Positions 1 through 9,225 of a stretch of 64,000 nucleotides of DNA are shown here, piece after piece. Location of the stretch: contig JAGQQG010000001.1 of assembly GCA_020426325.1 (NCBI GenBank), positions 62,001-126,000 of the forward strand. The letters are read 5' to 3'. The first letter of the stretch is position 1. Each line of letters begins with the position of its first letter. The notes under the pieces are model-generated. The model was given only the letters and a program-made list of their open reading frames with translations. It was not told the DNA's origin and did not search any database. Source of the stretch: Planctomycetaceae bacterium (GTDB taxonomy: Bacteria > Planctomycetota > Planctomycetia > Planctomycetales > Planctomycetaceae). The translations under genes were made by a program, and so were the position numbers.

Positions 1-3
1 AGC

Positions 4-2607
4 GTGACTCAAGTCAATGCTGAGTCCGAACAATGTCAATCGTCTTGTTTCGGCTTGCTCGATGTGTTCATCATCAATCGGCAGCACCTCCGATGGTTGG
101 CTTGTGCGTCGTTGTTGACCGGAGCGGTGATTCCACTGGTAAGTCGTCAGATATTGCAGTTCCTGCCCGGCAGCGGGTTTGAGTTCTATGCAATGTTTGG
201 CGGACTCGTTTGCGGAGCGGCTTGTGGTCTCGCTTGGTCAGAGAGGCTGCTTCGGAAGAAAGACCAGACTCTCAGTCACGACGCGATCCTGAGTGCTTCA
301 TTCATCGTGGCTGTGTGGCCGGCCATTCTGCTGACCCTCGAACCACTGTTGTTGCGTTGGAATTTGGCGCTCAATGCGAGTCTCGAAACAGTTCCACTGT
401 TGATGGCCGTACGCTGGTCGATGGTATGCCTGGCTCTCTTTCCGCTGGGAGTTGCAGTCGGGCGTCTCTGCTCGTGCCGGTTTCGGTCGAAGCAGGAGGC
501 TGAGATTGTTGTTCCAGTCGCAGTGATGCTTTGTGTCGCAGCTGGCATCGTACTGATGCGGTCGCTGTGGCCTTCGCTCGGTCTGACAATGCTCTTCACG
601 ACAGCCGCAGCCATCACGTTGACTGTGGTTCGGTTGTGGAAGATTGAGAAACTCGCCCTCAGGAGGATCGACTGGGTCAGAGGGGCGATTGCGGTCGCTC
701 TGATCGGGTTATTCCCTTTAACAATTCCCAGTCATCGTCCTGATCTGACAGCGAAGCTGCTGTTTTCGGGTCAGGCATTCGCTGCCCACAACTCAGGGAT
801 TCAAAATGAACTCCTGCCGCACATCGATGACAACCGCCTGCTCACTGTCCGTGATGGTCGCGATGCAGTCTGGACTGCCTGGAAGTATCGAGGTTCTCAG
901 ATTCATCTGCGTCGAGATGGGATTCCAGCCGGCATCGTGAGCACGAACACTCAGGCCTGCCCGCAGTTTCCGGGCGATGTGGTGACAGCCATCGCACCGC
1001 TCGTTGTCCATCCTCGACCGGATCGTGTCCTGGTTGTCGGTCTGGGAAGCACGGCTGCCGTATCGACCTGCCTGGCCTGTCCGGTACGACACGTCACCTG
1101 CATTGAGGGTGATCAGGACCTGATCCGTATCAGCGACGAGGTCATCACGCAGGCATCCGGCTTCGATCCGTTGAACGATGATCGACTCGAAGTCCACCAC
1201 ATTGACCCCACGCTGGCCCTGCTCTCCAAAGGGGAATCCTACGACGTGGTGATCGTGGAAGATGCTCATCCATCACTCATGAAATTGACTTCTCGATTTA
1301 CTCGGGAGTTTTACGAGAGTACGGCCCGGCATCTCAATCCGGGAGGCGTCGTCAGTCAGCGGTTGCAATACGCTGACTTCGGTAGGGAGCCGATAGAGAC
1401 GATTCTCGCGACACTGCGAAGCGTTTTCCCTCAGGTGGTCTGTCTGGAATCTGCCCCTGGGGAACTTGTGCTCCTCGCTTCCAATCAGAGTGAGACCCTG
1501 TTTGATGAATCGCTGTTCGAGAGATGCCAGGCCGATCACATTCGACGGCTGCTCGCCCAACAGGGATGGGACTGGTCAGTGCTGGTCAATCTGTCTGCAA
1601 TCAGTCCCGAGCAGATCACCAAGCTGGCCTCGGGAGATGTTGTGATCAACACCATCGGCAATGGTCGGTTCACTTATCGGTTGCCGCAGGAAGTCATGCG
1701 ATGGGGACCGAAATGGCGAGAGCTTGCCAATCTGTTTTCCGAACGAGGCAGCCGGATGCTGGCCTGGATCGGTGAGTCGGAGGAGATTCCCGAGATCGGC
1801 AAACGGTTGAAGGACATGTCCGAACAGCATCGGTTGATCGTTGAGTATCCCGACCGCTGGCATGCCTATCGTTCCACACTCAAGACTCGTTTACAGGAAC
1901 GACCACGTACGAAGATTATGCCCGTCAATCACGAACTCGAACGTGTCCTGCATCCGGAAGATCAGCGACGCAAGGAGTATCTCAAGGTCCTCGGCGAGGC
2001 CGCCACCAGTGACGCTCCCTCGACCGGGGAAGTCGAGAGACTCGCGGAGTTTGCAGAGCCTTACGATCCGCTCGTCAGTTACTTCCTGCACGAGGAAGCA
2101 GCCCGACTTTATGACCGTTCTGAGACACCTGACCGCACAGCTCAGCTGACACATCTTCTTTATTCCATTCACTACAGCCCGGGTGAAGACCGCTCGGTCC
2201 GTAATGTGGTCGCCGCTCTGCAACTGCTGCTCGATGAGCCGGATTTGATTGCGGATCCTCACCAGCGTTGGGATGAGATGAATTCACTACTCGATGTGCT
2301 TCGCCATCGTTCGTCCCTGCGTGTACAGACTGACAAAACCGCATCGTCGTTCGAGTTGGTCGATGCTGAGCAAAGCATTCAGACCGCGGAGCGGGCCATG
2401 GATGCGATGGATGTTCTCTCAGCCGAGGCTGGTGTCGCAGCGACTGACTGGGAACATCGAAAGACGGTTCTCGAACGGATGCTGGTTCGTCCCATGTGGA
2501 CGTATCACTCCCAGCAGGCGCAGCGACTCGCCACCATTGAAGCCCGATTGGATCAGACGGCTGAACAAGCAGCAGAGTCCGAAGCCGAATCGACAACAAC
2601 CCGCTGA
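4..2607 (+). CDS. Polytopic membrane protein with spermidine-synthase-like domain
   Basis: The N-terminal third (about residues 30-230) is a run of hydrophobic segments, probably six or seven membrane helices. It is followed by a Rossmann-like methyltransferase/aminopropyltransferase fold: glycine-rich VLVVGLGST near residue 342, then an acidic CIEGDQD strand and the YDVVIVEDAHP strand. This layout matches the fused membrane/SpeE-like proteins common in planctomycetes; the substrate is unknown and true spermidine synthesis is not implied. The C-terminal 300 residues are helical and I do not recognise them. The GTG at position 4 is the first possible start in view, but the reading frame is open to the window edge, so the gene may begin further upstream. 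Confidence 0.75.
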   Translation: MTQVNAESEQCQSSCFGLLDVFIINRQHLRWLACASLLTGAVIPLVSRQILQFLPGSGFEFYAMFGGLVCGAACGLAWSERLLRKKDQTLSHDAILSASFIVAVWPAILLTLEPLLLRWNLALNASLETVPLLMAVRWSMVCLALFPLGVAVGRLCSCRFRSKQEAEIVVPVAVMLCVAAGIVLMRSLWPSLGLTMLFTTAAAITLTVVRLWKIEKLALRRIDWVRGAIAVALIGLFPLTIPSHRPDLTAKLLFSGQAFAAHNSGIQNELLPHIDDNRLLTVRDGRDAVWTAWKYRGSQIHLRRDGIPAGIVSTNTQACPQFPGDVVTAIAPLVVHPRPDRVLVVGLGSTAAVSTCLACPVRHVTCIEGDQDLIRISDEVITQASGFDPLNDDRLEVHHIDPTLALLSKGESYDVVIVEDAHPSLMKLTSRFTREFYESTARHLNPGGVVSQRLQYADFGREPIETILATLRSVFPQVVCLESAPGELVLLASNQSETLFDESLFERCQADHIRRLLAQQGWDWSVLVNLSAISPEQITKLASGDVVINTIGNGRFTYRLPQEVMRWGPKWRELANLFSERGSRMLAWIGESEEIPEIGKRLKDMSEQHRLIVEYPDRWHAYRSTLKTRLQERPRTKIMPVNHELERVLHPEDQRRKEYLKVLGEAATSDAPSTGEVERLAEFAEPYDPLVSYFLHEEAARLYDRSETPDRTAQLTHLLYSIHYSPGEDRSVRNVVAALQLLLDEPDLIADPHQRWDEMNSLLDVLRHRSSLRVQTDKTASSFELVDAEQSIQTAERAMDAMDVLSAEAGVAATDWEHRKTVLERMLVRPMWTYHSQQAQRLATIEARLDQTAEQAAESEAESTTTR

Positions 2608-2661
2608 TCTCTCATTGAACTGACCTCTCAGAAGAAACTCGAATCTCCACCGGAGTGGACC

Positions 2662-3486
2662 ATGCGTACGATTGCTGTGATGAATCAAAAGGGAGGCGTT
2701 GGCAAGACCACGAGCAGCGTCAACATCGCGGCTGGTCTGGCACGACGCGGAAGGCGTGTCTTGTTGATCGATCTCGACCCGCAGGCCCATGCGTCGCTGC
2801 ATCTGGGCGTTGAAGAAGCGGGAAGCGCTGAGACGATCTATCAGGTGTTCGCGGGTGCCCGGAAGCTGAAAGACATCCGCCAACTCACGACGACAAACCT
2901 TTGGCTGGCCGCAGCCGACCTCGATCTGGCTGCCACCGAACTGGAGTTGGTCGATGCCCCGGGACGGGAGCATGTCCTCCGCAAAGCCATCGCAGTCCAA
3001 TGCGAGGAAGAGCCGTTTGATTACATCATCATGGACTGCCCCCCGTCGCTCGGAGTGCTGACGATCAACGCCCTGACAGCAGCGACAGAAGTGTTCATCC
3101 CCTTGCAGCCTCACTTTCTCGCCTTGCAGGGGCTCTCGAAACTGTTCTCGACGACGGCTCTCGTGCGTCGACGGCTCAATCGTGATCTGCGTGTTTCGGG
3201 TGTGTTGCTTTGTCTGTATGAGACAGGGACGCGTCTGGCAGCGGACGTCACCGATGACCTGCTGCACTTCCTCGAATCGAGCGATGAGGACGCGCCCTGG
3301 GCGGGCGCTCGTGTCTTCGAGAACCGCATTCGCCGCAACATCAAACTCGCAGAGGCGCCCAGCTTCGGGCAGTCGATCTTCGACTATGCTCCTGCATCCG
3401 CCGGAGCACACGATTATGGCATGCTGGTGGATGAGATTATTGCTGCCGAGAAGAAGGTCGAGATGCCGACGGCTGAAGCAGCCTAG
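2662..3486 (+). CDS. parA: ParA/Soj-family ATPase (orphan)
   Basis: A deviant Walker A motif KGGVGKTT lies at residues 10-17, a [12 protein letters not shown] block follows, and the Walker B-like [12 protein letters not shown] begins at residue 120. These place it in the ParA/Soj/MinD class of partition and positioning ATPases. Length (274 residues) is normal for chromosomal Soj. GGAG at 2652-2655 precedes the ATG by 6 nt. No parB lies beside it, so it is either an orphan positioning ATPase or its partner is elsewhere. It ends one base before the end of the convergent DUF58 gene, with no room for a terminator between them. Confidence 0.9.
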   Translation: MRTIAVMNQKGGVGKTTSSVNIAAGLARRGRRVLLIDLDPQAHASLHLGVEEAGSAETIYQVFAGARKLKDIRQLTTTNLWLAAADLDLAATELELVDAPGREHVLRKAIAVQCEEEPFDYIIMDCPPSLGVLTINALTAATEVFIPLQPHFLALQGLSKLFSTTALVRRRLNRDLRVSGVLLCLYETGTRLAADVTDDLLHFLESSDEDAPWAGARVFENRIRRNIKLAEAPSFGQSIFDYAPASAGAHDYGMLVDEIIAAEKKVEMPTAEAA

Positions 3487-3487
3487 A

Positions 3488-4384
3488 TCAGAACCTCGCT
3501 TTGCGTTGTGAGAGGTATTCGACGAGCGCCTTGTCGAAGTGCATGCTCGTGTCCAGTTCGACGAAGTCCGCTCCGCACGCGCGGCACTCCTTGCGGAACG
3601 TACCCCGGAGTTCTTCGAGGGCTTCACGGTAATCGGCACGGATGCCGGCTGCATCGACGAGCATCGTTTCGTCCGACTCCGGGTCCTTGAGATCGCACAT
3701 TCCGTCGAAGGGGAAGTGCACCTCCGCTTCATCGAGGACATGGAACACGATGACGTCGTGTCCGCCAAATCGGAGCATACGGATCGCCTCGATCACCGGC
3801 CCGGCATCGGTCAGCAGGTCGCTGAACAACATCACCAGACTCTTGTGTTTGACCATGGAGGCGAAGCGTCGGAGATTGAGTGCAATCTCCGTCGGGCCGG
3901 TTGGCTGGGCTTTCGCCAGCAGGGCGAGGATGTTTGCAAGTTGTGAGCGTTTGCTCTTCGCCGGCAGCGACGCCCGGATCTTGTCGTCAAACGTGATCAG
4001 TCCGACCGGGTCCTGTTGATGCACCATCAGGTAAGCAAGTGCAGCTGCGAGACAGACGGAGTACTCGAACTTCGTCAGTTCCTGTCGATACGTGTACGCC
4101 ATGCTCTCCGAAAGGTCCATCAGCAGGTAGCCGGTGAGATTGGTCTCAGCCTGATACTTCTTGATGTAGTAGCGATCCGTCTTGGCGTAAACGAGCCAGT
4201 CAATGTCCTTCGGGTCGTCCCCCTGTGTGTAACGGCGATGCTCGGAGAACTCGACGCTGAATCCATGAAAGGGGGACGCATGCAACCCGCTCAGAAACCC
4301 TTCGACGATGAACCGCGCACGCAGATCCAGCCTTGCAACCGTGCGAATGACTTCGGGCTTGAGATAGGCTTCAGCGGCGGGCAT
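3488..4384 (-). CDS. DUF58 domain protein (vWA-like, MoxR partner)
   Basis: The DUF58 signature runs SEHRRYTQGDDPKDIDWLVY (about residues 47-66), followed by a vWA-like region with the MIDAS-type DLSESM motif. Such proteins are normally co-transcribed with MoxR AAA+ ATPases, and moxR lies directly upstream on the same strand here, 69 nt away. The family is thought to help MoxR-driven assembly of protein or metal-cofactor complexes; the client is unknown. The spacer to moxR is filled by 7-nt repeats that abut the ATG, and I see no Shine-Dalgarno sequence before the start. No downstream BatA/BatB-type genes follow. Confidence 0.88.
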   Translation of the reverse strand: MPAAEAYLKPEVIRTVARLDLRARFIVEGFLSGLHASPFHGFSVEFSEHRRYTQGDDPKDIDWLVYAKTDRYYIKKYQAETNLTGYLLMDLSESMAYTYRQELTKFEYSVCLAAALAYLMVHQQDPVGLITFDDKIRASLPAKSKRSQLANILALLAKAQPTGPTEIALNLRRFASMVKHKSLVMLFSDLLTDAGPVIEAIRMLRFGGHDVIVFHVLDEAEVHFPFDGMCDLKDPESDETMLVDAAGIRADYREALEELRGTFRKECRACGADFVELDTSMHFDKALVEYLSQRKARF

Positions 4385-4385
4385 G

Positions 4386-4448
4386 GTCAGTTGTCAGTTG
4401 TGAGTTGTCAGTGATGGCATGGCTGAAAACTGATGACTGAGAACGGAA
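4386..4448. repeat. 7-nt repeat, inverted pair with almost no cargo
   Basis: Read on the plus strand, units GTCAGTT, GTCAGTT, GTGAGTT, GTCAGTG run from 4386 to 4413. After 14 nt the reverse-complement type follows: AACTGAT, GACTGAG, AACGGAA (4428-4448). The two arms can pair as a hairpin. It fills nearly the whole space between the moxR stop (complement of 4454-4456) and the DUF58 start codon (complement of 4382-4384). Confidence 0.8.
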
Positions 4449-4453
4449 GTTTC

Positions 4454-5470
4454 CTATTCGTATTTCGGCACAGCTGGTTCGGGAATCTCATCCAACAGAC
4501 GGGTGATGATCGTGTCGCTGTCGTAACCTTCGGCCTGAGCCTGGAAGTTCGGGGAGATGCGGTGCCGGAGAACGGGGATGGCGACGCGGCGAATATCCTC
4601 CAAAGAGACAGCGGGGCGGCCGTCCATGGCAGCGATGGCGCGGGCTCCATAAATGAGGTACTGACCTGCACGAGGACCTGCACCCCAGTCGACCAGTTCG
4701 CGGATGAATTTCGGAGCTGAGCCGTCACTGGGCCGGGTCGCGCGGACAAGTCGGGCCACATAATTGATTGTCAACGGGGCGATCTCGATCATGTTGATCT
4801 GTCGTTGGAGGTACAGGATCGCTTTCGCCGAGAGCACCTTACGGACCTCGCCTCCCGCGTTGTTTGTCGTCGCTGTGAGAATCTCTTCCTCTTCTTCAAG
4901 ATTCGGGTAGTCGACTTTGATATTGAACATGAACCGGTCGAGCTGAGCTTCGGGAAGCGGGTAGGTTCCCTCCTGTTCGATCGGGTTCTGTGTGGCGATG
5001 ACGAAGAACGGATCCGGCAGGTCATAAGTCGTCTGTCCGACGGTGACTTCACGCTCCTGCATGGCCTGTAGAAGTGCTGCCTGTGTTTTCGGCGGGGTCC
5101 GGTTGATTTCGTCAGCCAGCAGAATGTTGGTGAAGACCGGTCCTTTGACGAACCGGAACTCGCGGCGTCCGGTATCAGTCTCCTCCAGCACATTGGTGCC
5201 GGTGATATCGGAAGGCATGAGGTCAGGTGTGAACTGGATACGCTGGAACTGCACGTCCAGAATCTTCGCAATGGTGCTGACGACGAGAGTTTTCGCCAGA
5301 CCTGGGACACCGACGAGTAGGCAGTGCCCGCCGGTGAAGATGGCTGAGAGAATCTGCTCGATCACCGCGTCCTGTCCCACGATGACGTTATGCAGTTCCT
5401 CCGTCATTAGTTCTCGATGCTTACGGAACTTATCGAGGAACTCATCAAAGTCGCGTTTTTCAGTGGCCAA
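4454..5470 (-). CDS. moxR: MoxR-family AAA+ ATPase
   Basis: Walker A is GVPGLAKT (about residues 54-61), Walker B is ILLADEINR, and the sensor-1 region reads ATQNPIEQEGTYPLPEAQLD, all diagnostic of MoxR (AAA_3) ATPases. The protein is 338 residues, normal length, with a C-terminal lid domain. It probably acts as a chaperone ATPase together with the DUF58 protein encoded downstream. The gene is divergent from hppA, with about 290 nt between the two start codons. Confidence 0.93.
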   Translation of the reverse strand: MATEKRDFDEFLDKFRKHRELMTEELHNVIVGQDAVIEQILSAIFTGGHCLLVGVPGLAKTLVVSTIAKILDVQFQRIQFTPDLMPSDITGTNVLEETDTGRREFRFVKGPVFTNILLADEINRTPPKTQAALLQAMQEREVTVGQTTYDLPDPFFVIATQNPIEQEGTYPLPEAQLDRFMFNIKVDYPNLEEEEEILTATTNNAGGEVRKVLSAKAILYLQRQINMIEIAPLTINYVARLVRATRPSDGSAPKFIRELVDWGAGPRAGQYLIYGARAIAAMDGRPAVSLEDIRRVAIPVLRHRISPNFQAQAEGYDSDTIITRLLDEIPEPAVPKYE

Positions 5471-5635
5471 GATGCTAGTTCTCCAGAATGTTGTCGCTCA
5501 TACGGGCTGGGGATGCCGCAGAGTGGGATGTCAGTGTAAGGCAATCGAAAATGTGACGCTATGACCGCGAGTCGGGCTGAATCAACCTGGGTCTGTTCTT
5601 CGTACGATCATCGGGGCAGTCAGTGCTGGCGCTCG

Positions 5636-5665
5636 TTGACAACAAAAACGACCCCCCATTACACT
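5636..5665 (+). promoter_or_regulatory. Candidate sigma-70-type promoter for hppA
   Basis: A perfect TTGACA at 5636-5641 is followed after 18 nt by TACACT (four of six matches to TATAAT) at 5660-5665. Transcription would start near 5672, downstream of the earliest in-frame start of the hppA reading frame and upstream of 5764, which supports the later translation start. Confidence 0.5.
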
Positions 5666-5763
5666 CCCCCGCAAAGGTCTCCTTCATTACCACAGACGTC
5701 GTTAACGCTTATGTCGACGACATGCGACGTTTACCAACCCTCATGGCGGAGCAAACCCCTCGG

Positions 5764-8367
5764 ATGATCATGTTCAGCCGCAGCCTCAACTCCTGCTCGA
5801 AGCTCGGGCAACGTTTCCTCGCAATCCTGTTTGTCACTTTGATGTCCGCCCCGGTGTTGGCCCAGGATGAGGCCACTCACGAGGCCGCGACCGCATCAGG
5901 CGGAGGAGTGTCCGTCCTGATCGGCTGGCTGGTTGCATTGGCAGGCTCGATCACTGCACTCATCTTTGCATTCCGGTTCTATGGCTGGATGAAGGCACAG
6001 GACGAAGGTGACGCGAGGATGGTCGAGATTGCAGGCCATGTTCGCGCCGGTGCGAACGCCTACCTGTGGCGCCAGTATCGGGTCGTGCTATTGTTCTTCA
6101 TTGTGACTTCGCTGCTGTTGACGATCGTCGCGTTTGGATTTGGTGCTCAATCAAAGCTCGTTCCGTTTGCGTTTTTAACTGGTGGTTTCTTCTCTGCTCT
6201 CGCCGGTTGGTTCGGCATGAAGACCGCCACGTGGGCCAGTTCACGGACAGCACAGGCTTGCAAGCAGTCCCTTAATGCAGGGCTTCAGGTCGCGTTTCGT
6301 AGCGGTGCAGTCATGGGGCTGACAGTGGTCGGCCTTGGTCTGCTGGACATCTGCCTGTGGTTTGCAGCTCTCTATTGGTTCGCTCCGATGTTCGGGAGTA
6401 GCTATAGCCTGGAAGAGATCACCGTCACCATGCTTTGCTTCGGGATGGGAGCGAGCAGCCAGGCATTGTTCGCACGCGTTGGTGGTGGCATCTTCACGAA
6501 GGCTGCGGACGTGGGAGCTGACCTCGTCGGCAAGGTTGAAGCCGGTATCCCTGAAGACGATCCCCGCAACCCGGCGACGATCGCTGACAACGTGGGAGAC
6601 AACGTGGGTGATGTCGCAGGCATGGGGGCCGACCTCTACGAGTCCTACTGCGGTTCGATTCTGGCAAGTGCAGCTCTAGGTGTGGCTGCCTATACCGGCC
6701 ACTTGCAGATGCAGTTGATGATGCTCCTGCTGCCGATGGTGCTTGCAGGCCTCGGTATCGGTTTGTCGATCATGGGGATGTATCTGGTCCGTACGGAAGA
6801 GGGGGCCAGTCAAAAGAATCTGCTGGAAGCCCTTGGTCGCGGAATTAACGGCAGCAGCATCGGTGTTGGCGTCGTGGCGTTTCTGCTGGTCACATTGATG
6901 CTCGTCCTGCCTTCGCAGGGGATGAGTGATCTGAACGACACCGGCTTACGGCAGGGTTGGGACCTCCTTGGAGTGTTTGCAGCGATCGTCACTGGACTTG
7001 TGGCCGGGTGGTTGATCGGCTGGTGGACCGAGTATTCAACCAGTGACGTCTACGCCCCAACGAAACGAATTGCAGACCAGGCCGCCACGGGACCAGCGAC
7101 GGTCATTATCGCAGGTGTGGCAGAGGGTTTTTACAGCGTCTGGGTTCCGATTGTTGTGATTGGTTTCGCGATTATCATCGCCTTTGGTGCATGTACAGGT
7201 TTTAACTTTGCCGATCCTCAATTGTTTGCGATGGGGCTTTATGGCGTGGCGATTGCTGCTGTCGGCATGTTGAGTACGCTCGGCATCACGCTCGCAACGG
7301 ACGCCTATGGTCCGATCGCTGACAACGCGGGCGGCAATGCTGAGATGTGTCACCTCGACCCGCAGGTGCGAGAGCGAACCGATGCACTCGACAGCCTGGG
7401 GAACACGACTGCTGCGACCGGCAAAGGCTTTGCGATTGGATCGGCGGCTCTCACCGCATTGGCCCTGTTGGCCGCATACGTCGAAGAAGTCCGCGTCGGC
7501 TTTGAACGGTGGGCGGACCGCACCGAAGTTGTTGCCTCCGAGAGTCTGTCGAATGCAACCGTTGTCATTATTCGTCCCGGAGTCGTTGCCTATCGCGGTC
7601 CCGAGGATTCCCATAATCGCGCCTATCTGGTGTTCGAACCTCTGAACCAGTTTCAGCGAGACGTGATGGGTGATGCGGCTCCGGGTGCTCGCGAGGTTGG
7701 TGAACAGGTGACCGTGGACATGGCGAATCTGGAAGAGCGAGGAATGGCCGTCAATGCCCACTACGCCACCATGCCCGATTTCGTTCGGTTCTACGACGTC
7801 TCAATCATGAATCCAAAGGTGCTTGTCGGAATGTTTATGGGTGTGATGCTGGCGTTCGTCTTCTGTGCGATGACCATGAAGGCTGTCGGTCGGGCAGCCG
7901 GTTCAATGGTCGAGGAAGTGCGCCGCCAATTTCGTGAGATCAAAGGGATCATGGAGGAAGAGGCCGAACCCGATTATGCAGCGTGTGTCGATATCAGCAC
8001 GGCTGCTGCTCAGCGTGAGATGGTCGTCCCGGCCTGTCTGGGACTGCTCGTGCCGATTCTTGTCGGACTTCTGCTCGGTGTCGGCGGGGTGATGGGGATG
8101 CTGGCTGGCGGACTCACCAGCGGCTTTGCAGTTGCCATCATGATGGCCAATGCAGGCGGTGCGTGGGACAATGCCAAGAAGTACATCGAAACCGGTGCTC
8201 ACGGAGGCAAGGGCACTCCCGCTCACAAGGCGGCTGTCGTCGGTGACACCGTTGGCGATCCCTTCAAGGATACTTCCGGTCCGAGCTTGAACATCCTCAT
8301 CAAACTGATGAGTATGGTCAGTGTGGTCTTCGCCGGCCTCATCGTGCAATACGCACTCAATTTTTAG
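5764..8367 (+). CDS. hppA: Membrane-bound, ion-pumping pyrophosphatase, K+-dependent type
   Basis: This is a polytopic pump that couples PPi hydrolysis to H+ or Na+ export. The active-site block [11 protein letters not shown] with [10 protein letters not shown] (about residues 249-285) and the C-terminal [14 protein letters not shown] (about 826-840) are intact. The determinant [10 protein letters not shown] (near residue 545) has Ala and Gly where K+-independent enzymes have Lys and Thr, so K+ dependence is expected; the pumped ion cannot be told. The frame is open from 5623, but I choose ATG 5764 because it gives a signal-like start ([20 protein letters not shown], ending near ALAQ-type cleavage) and follows the promoter at 5636-5665; ATG 5743 or 5770 are alternatives. 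At 867 residues it is longer than usual: roughly 100 extra residues follow the GNTT block (about residues 572-680). Confidence 0.93.
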   Translation: MIMFSRSLNSCSKLGQRFLAILFVTLMSAPVLAQDEATHEAATASGGGVSVLIGWLVALAGSITALIFAFRFYGWMKAQDEGDARMVEIAGHVRAGANAYLWRQYRVVLLFFIVTSLLLTIVAFGFGAQSKLVPFAFLTGGFFSALAGWFGMKTATWASSRTAQACKQSLNAGLQVAFRSGAVMGLTVVGLGLLDICLWFAALYWFAPMFGSSYSLEEITVTMLCFGMGASSQALFARVGGGIFTKAADVGADLVGKVEAGIPEDDPRNPATIADNVGDNVGDVAGMGADLYESYCGSILASAALGVAAYTGHLQMQLMMLLLPMVLAGLGIGLSIMGMYLVRTEEGASQKNLLEALGRGINGSSIGVGVVAFLLVTLMLVLPSQGMSDLNDTGLRQGWDLLGVFAAIVTGLVAGWLIGWWTEYSTSDVYAPTKRIADQAATGPATVIIAGVAEGFYSVWVPIVVIGFAIIIAFGACTGFNFADPQLFAMGLYGVAIAAVGMLSTLGITLATDAYGPIADNAGGNAEMCHLDPQVRERTDALDSLGNTTAATGKGFAIGSAALTALALLAAYVEEVRVGFERWADRTEVVASESLSNATVVIIRPGVVAYRGPEDSHNRAYLVFEPLNQFQRDVMGDAAPGAREVGEQVTVDMANLEERGMAVNAHYATMPDFVRFYDVSIMNPKVLVGMFMGVMLAFVFCAMTMKAVGRAAGSMVEEVRRQFREIKGIMEEEAEPDYAACVDISTAAAQREMVVPACLGLLVPILVGLLLGVGGVMGMLAGGLTSGFAVAIMMANAGGAWDNAKKYIETGAHGGKGTPAHKAAVVGDTVGDPFKDTSGPSLNILIKLMSMVSVVFAGLIVQYALNF

Positions 8368-8368
8368 G

Positions 8369-8857
8369 GTCGGTCGTCAGTTGTCCGTGGTCCGTTGTGG
8401 TTGGCACATGAGGGATCGGAAGAATGGCGCGACCGCAATTTGAAAACCTCCAAGTATATCAATTGTCGGAGGAGATCGCGGATCTGATCTGGGACATCGT
8501 CGCAAGTTGGGAGCATTTTGCACGGAACACTGTCGGTAGTCAACTCGTCAGGGCTGCTGACAGTATTGGAGCAAACATCTCTGAAGGAGCTGGTAGGGGT
8601 TCGTTCCAGGATAATAAGCGGTTTGTCAAAATCGCTCGTGGATCGCTGAATGAAACACAACACTGGTTGCGACGTGCTTATCGACGCAACTTGTTGAGCG
8701 ACGAACAAACCAGTACTCTTAAACCTCTCATCGATGAATTAGGGCCAAAGCTCAACGCCTATCTGAACTCTATCGGACGCGGACATTGATCAGTCAGATC
8801 AGTGCAACACAGCACATGACAACTTCAGCAACGGACCACGGACAACTGACCACGGAC
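8369..8857 (+). mobile_element. Putative cassette A: 7-nt inverted repeats around an S23 gene
   Basis: The left arm (8369-8403) begins one base after the hppA stop codon and consists of 7-nt units GTCGGTC, GTCAGTT, GTCCGTG, GTCCGTT. The right arm (8830-8857) carries AACGGAC, CACGGAC, AACTGAC, CACGGAC. Positions 8376-8396 are the exact reverse complement of 8830-8850 (21 of 21), and the next unit matches 5 of 7. The enclosed DNA is one four-helix bundle gene. The right arm lies inside the first codons of rsfS. That this is a mobile cassette is inference; no transposase is present. Confidence 0.55.
8424..8789 (+). CDS. Four-helix bundle protein (S23/Avd-like)
   Basis: The motifs FENLQVYQLSEEIADLIW, QLVRAADSIGANISEGAGRG and FVKIARGSLNETQHWL are the signature of the four-helix bundle family first seen in 23S rRNA intervening sequences; it is related to Avd proteins of diversity-generating retroelements. 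Length of 121 residues is typical. Members bind nucleic acid where tested, but the role of chromosomal copies outside rRNA is not established. No reverse transcriptase or rRNA is nearby. The gene is the only content of an inverted 7-nt repeat pair inserted between hppA and rsfS. Confidence 0.9.
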   Translation: MARPQFENLQVYQLSEEIADLIWDIVASWEHFARNTVGSQLVRAADSIGANISEGAGRGSFQDNKRFVKIARGSLNETQHWLRRAYRRNLLSDEQTSTLKPLIDELGPKLNAYLNSIGRGH

Positions 8858-9223
8858 CAACACCAACGTAGTCTCGAGAATGCGGTCGAAGTCGCGCGAA
8901 TCTGTGATGCTTACCGGGGGCGCGATACGCTCGTGCTCGATCTCACCGGCATTACGCCCATTTGCGATTACTTCGTGATCACGACCGGCACCAACCGCCG
9001 GCAGATTCACGCCATCGCGGACGAGGTGAATCGTGTCCTGAAACAAAGCGGCACGAGACGCAGGGGACGTGAGGGTTACGACGAGAGCAGCTGGGTCGTC
9101 CAGGACTACGGTGACGTTGTTTTGCACGTGTTCACCCCCGAGACCCGCACCCTGTACGACCTCGAAAACCTCTGGGGCGACGCCCCGCATGTCGCGTGGG
9201 ATGACTCTGCTGAAAGCGAGTAG
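8816..9223 (+). CDS. rsfS: Ribosomal silencing factor RsfS
   Basis: RsfS binds uL14 on the 50S subunit and blocks subunit joining in starved cells. The core is complete: DTLVLDLTGITPICDYFVI, TGTNRRQIHAIADEV, VVQDYGDVVLHVF and the ending LYDLENLWGDA. The start is ATG 8816 (a TTG at 8786 is also in frame). With either start, the first 15 or so residues (MTTSATDHGQLTTDQHQ) are encoded by the right arm of the 7-nt repeat rather than by conserved rsfS sequence; conserved sequence begins at SLENAVEVAR. No good Shine-Dalgarno sequence is visible before 8816. Confidence 0.92.
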   Translation: MTTSATDHGQLTTDQHQRSLENAVEVARICDAYRGRDTLVLDLTGITPICDYFVITTGTNRRQIHAIADEVNRVLKQSGTRRRGREGYDESSWVVQDYGDVVLHVFTPETRTLYDLENLWGDAPHVAWDDSAESE

Positions 9224-9225
9224 GG

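Noticed and set aside
2419-3768. 449-codon minus-strand frame opposite parA
   Set aside because: It is antisense to well-supported parA and the neighbouring genes, with no coherent protein motif; long antisense frames are expected at this base composition.
8424-8789. Diversity-generating retroelement suggested by the Avd-like protein
   Set aside because: No reverse transcriptase, template repeat or variable repeat is present nearby; the protein is better called S23-type.
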